Origin: DATBDN01 sp963715995
GTDB lineage: Bacteria > Actinomycetota > Thermoleophilia > Solirubrobacterales > Thermoleophilaceae
Direction of reading: 5' to 3'
Assembly: GCA_963715995.1 (NCBI GenBank)
Contig: OY970283.1
Span: forward strand, 248,001 to 312,000
DNA length: 64,000 nt
Shown here: one piece after another, positions 63,026 through 64,000 of the stretch
Numbering within the stretch: position 1 is the first letter of the stretch
Layout: every line of letters starts with the position of its first letter
The notes under the pieces: model-generated
Databases searched by the model: none
Told to the model about the DNA's origin: nothing
What the model saw: the letters and a program-made list of their open reading frames with translations, nothing else
Program-made: the position numbers and the translations under genes

Positions 63026-63991
63026 GTGGCCTCCGACGCCGACGGCACGCGCCAGCACGTCACCCGCTCGCGTTCCAATCCGGGCGGCGCTCGTGTTCTC
63101 GAGCTCGGCGAGGTGCGGCCGTTCCGGGAGCGCAAGCCGGCGTGGTTCAAGGTTCAGTTCCCCGGTGGCAACCGCTACCGCGAGCTCGACAAGCTCATCT
63201 CGGACAACAACCTCCACACGGTCTGCCGCGAGGCTGCCTGCCCGAACATCGGCGACTGCTGGGAGCGCGGCACCGCCACCTTCATGATCCTCGGCGACAC
63301 CTGCACGCGCCGGTGCGGGTTCTGCCACGTCCAGACCGGCAAGCCGACCTGGAACGACCCGCTCGAGCCGCTGCGTGTGGCGCAGTCGGTGCGCAAGATG
63401 GGCCTGCGTCACGCGGTCATCACGAGCGTGGACCGCGACGATCTGCCCGACTACGGCGCCGGCGTCTGGTGCGGCGTCATCCGCTCGATTCGCAGGCTCG
63501 CTCCCGGCACGAAGATCGAGTGCCTGACCCCGGACTTCCGCGGCCAGGAGATGCCGCTGGCGCGCGTGATCGCCGAGCGCCCCGACGTCTTCAACCACAA
63601 CGTCGAGGTGGTGCCGCGGCTGTACCCGCTGGCACGCCGCGGCGGCGACTTCGCGCGCTCCGCGCGCGTGCTCTACAACGCCAAGCAGATGGGCGGCGAC
63701 GAGGTGACGACGAAGTCTGGGCTGATGGTCGGCCTCGGCGAGACCTTCGACGAGCTGGTCGAGACCTTCGGCCGGCTGCGCGAGCACGACGTGCAGATCC
63801 TGACGGTGGGCCAGTACCTGCGCCCGACCGAGAACCACCTGCCGGTGGTCCGCTACTGGCACCCGGACGAGTTCGCCGAGCTCGAGCGCGAGGCCTACAA
63901 GCTGGGCTTCGAGTCGGTTGCGGCCGGGCCGCTGGTGCGCTCGAGCTTCCACGCCGAGCAGACGCTCGAGCAGGCACAGGCCGCGGTCTGA
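63026..63991 (+). CDS. lipA: lipoyl synthase
   Basis: 321 residues, GTG at 63026; complete within the window. Auxiliary cluster cysteines Cys67, Cys72 and Cys78 in TVCREAACPNIGDCW; radical-SAM CTRRCGFC (Cys93, 97, 100); VLYNAKQMGGDEVTTKSGLM; and the C-terminal LVRSSFHAEQ with the cluster-ligating Ser. Inserts two sulfur atoms into octanoyl-E2. Last gene of the operon; only nine bases follow. Confidence 0.96.
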   Translation: MASDADGTRQHVTRSRSNPGGARVLELGEVRPFRERKPAWFKVQFPGGNRYRELDKLISDNNLHTVCREAACPNIGDCWERGTATFMILGDTCTRRCGFCHVQTGKPTWNDPLEPLRVAQSVRKMGLRHAVITSVDRDDLPDYGAGVWCGVIRSIRRLAPGTKIECLTPDFRGQEMPLARVIAERPDVFNHNVEVVPRLYPLARRGGDFARSARVLYNAKQMGGDEVTTKSGLMVGLGETFDELVETFGRLREHDVQILTVGQYLRPTENHLPVVRYWHPDEFAELEREAYKLGFESVAAGPLVRSSFHAEQTLEQAQAAV

Positions 63992-64000
63992 CCACCACGC

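Overview
The window is about 70% G+C, densely packed, and reads as a chromosomal segment of a high-GC actinobacterium. The best fit is the class Thermoleophilia, order Solirubrobacterales. That placement is an inference from three things: gene content (a dnaK-grpE-dnaJ-hspR-clpB heat-shock operon, actinobacterial Ino1 next to a CDP-alcohol phosphotransferase, DUF6458 and DUF6328 proteins), frequent GTG/TTG starts, and many ATGA/GTGA/TTGA overlaps. No rRNA, tRNA, CRISPR array, phage module or complete IS was seen. Most of the window is housekeeping metabolism. The accessory signal lies mainly in non-coding repeat islands.

Layout. 1-2414: lipid-modification operon (FAD oxidoreductase end, DUF1365, cyclopropane-fatty-acid-synthase-like methyltransferase with a frameshift). 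2415-2878: repeat island A. 2879-4499: small membrane protein and an M28 peptidase. 4609-11129 (minus): clpB, hspR, dnaJ, grpE, dnaK. 11164-13531 (minus): YihY/BrkB protein, EamA transporter, endonuclease III-like glycosylase. 13530-19671: an apparent phosphatidylinositol / inositol-glycolipid block (membrane protein, PAP2, CDP-alcohol phosphotransferase, ino1, PimA-like GT4 fused to PHP). 19668-26025: degenerate uracil-DNA-glycosylase homologue, Usp-like protein, EamA transporter, RNA m5U methyltransferase, M3-like peptidase, phasin-like lysine-rich protein, EEP hydrolase. 26032-27345: argF and a cupredoxin lipoprotein. 27346-27860: repeat island B with three tandem hairpins. 27861-30424 (minus): TPP riboswitch, thiO, thiS, thiG and a SnoaL-like protein. 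30451-34850: DUF6458, glycoside hydrolase, thiE, membrane protein, lpdA. 34886-40297: secreted M14 carboxypeptidase, HCCA-isomerase-like protein, E2-like acyltransferase, degenerate GGDEF protein. 40294-44622: ferritin, enolase-superfamily enzyme, alanine dehydrogenase, SRPBCC protein, GT28-like glycosyltransferase. 44623-44896: repeat island C. 44897-48374: EamA-like transporter, NodB deacetylase, sugar epimerase and aminotransferase. 48430-50932: two-component system and DUF6328. 50935-56102: CoA transferase, aldehyde dehydrogenase, NTF2-like and small basic proteins, large membrane protein. 56156-58423 (minus): ThDP enzyme with a frameshift, and a membrane protein. 58577-63991: E1alpha-E1beta-E2, lipB, NTF2-like, lipA, with tight or overlapping junctions.

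How parts work together. LipB and LipA make the lipoyl cofactor needed by the E2 immediately upstream, and lpdA elsewhere in the window could supply E3. ThiO/S/G under a TPP riboswitch, with thiE nearby, make the thiamine diphosphate that E1 and the acetolactate-synthase-like enzyme use. Ino1, the CDP-alcohol phosphotransferase, a PAP2 phosphatase and a PimA-like glycosyltransferase form a plausible route from glucose-6-phosphate to an inositol glycolipid.

Most unusual features. (i) Three 45-bp imperfect palindromes at an exact 50-bp period (27560-27704), whose arms change together. (ii) A dispersed element shared by islands A, B and C, with a long palindrome in A and C. (iii) A second short palindrome family (ACGGGGCC-N-GGCCCCGT) that supplies the stop codon of at least four genes and carries stop triplets on both strands. 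Three genes are split by single frameshifts, so either the assembly has residual indels or genes are decaying here.
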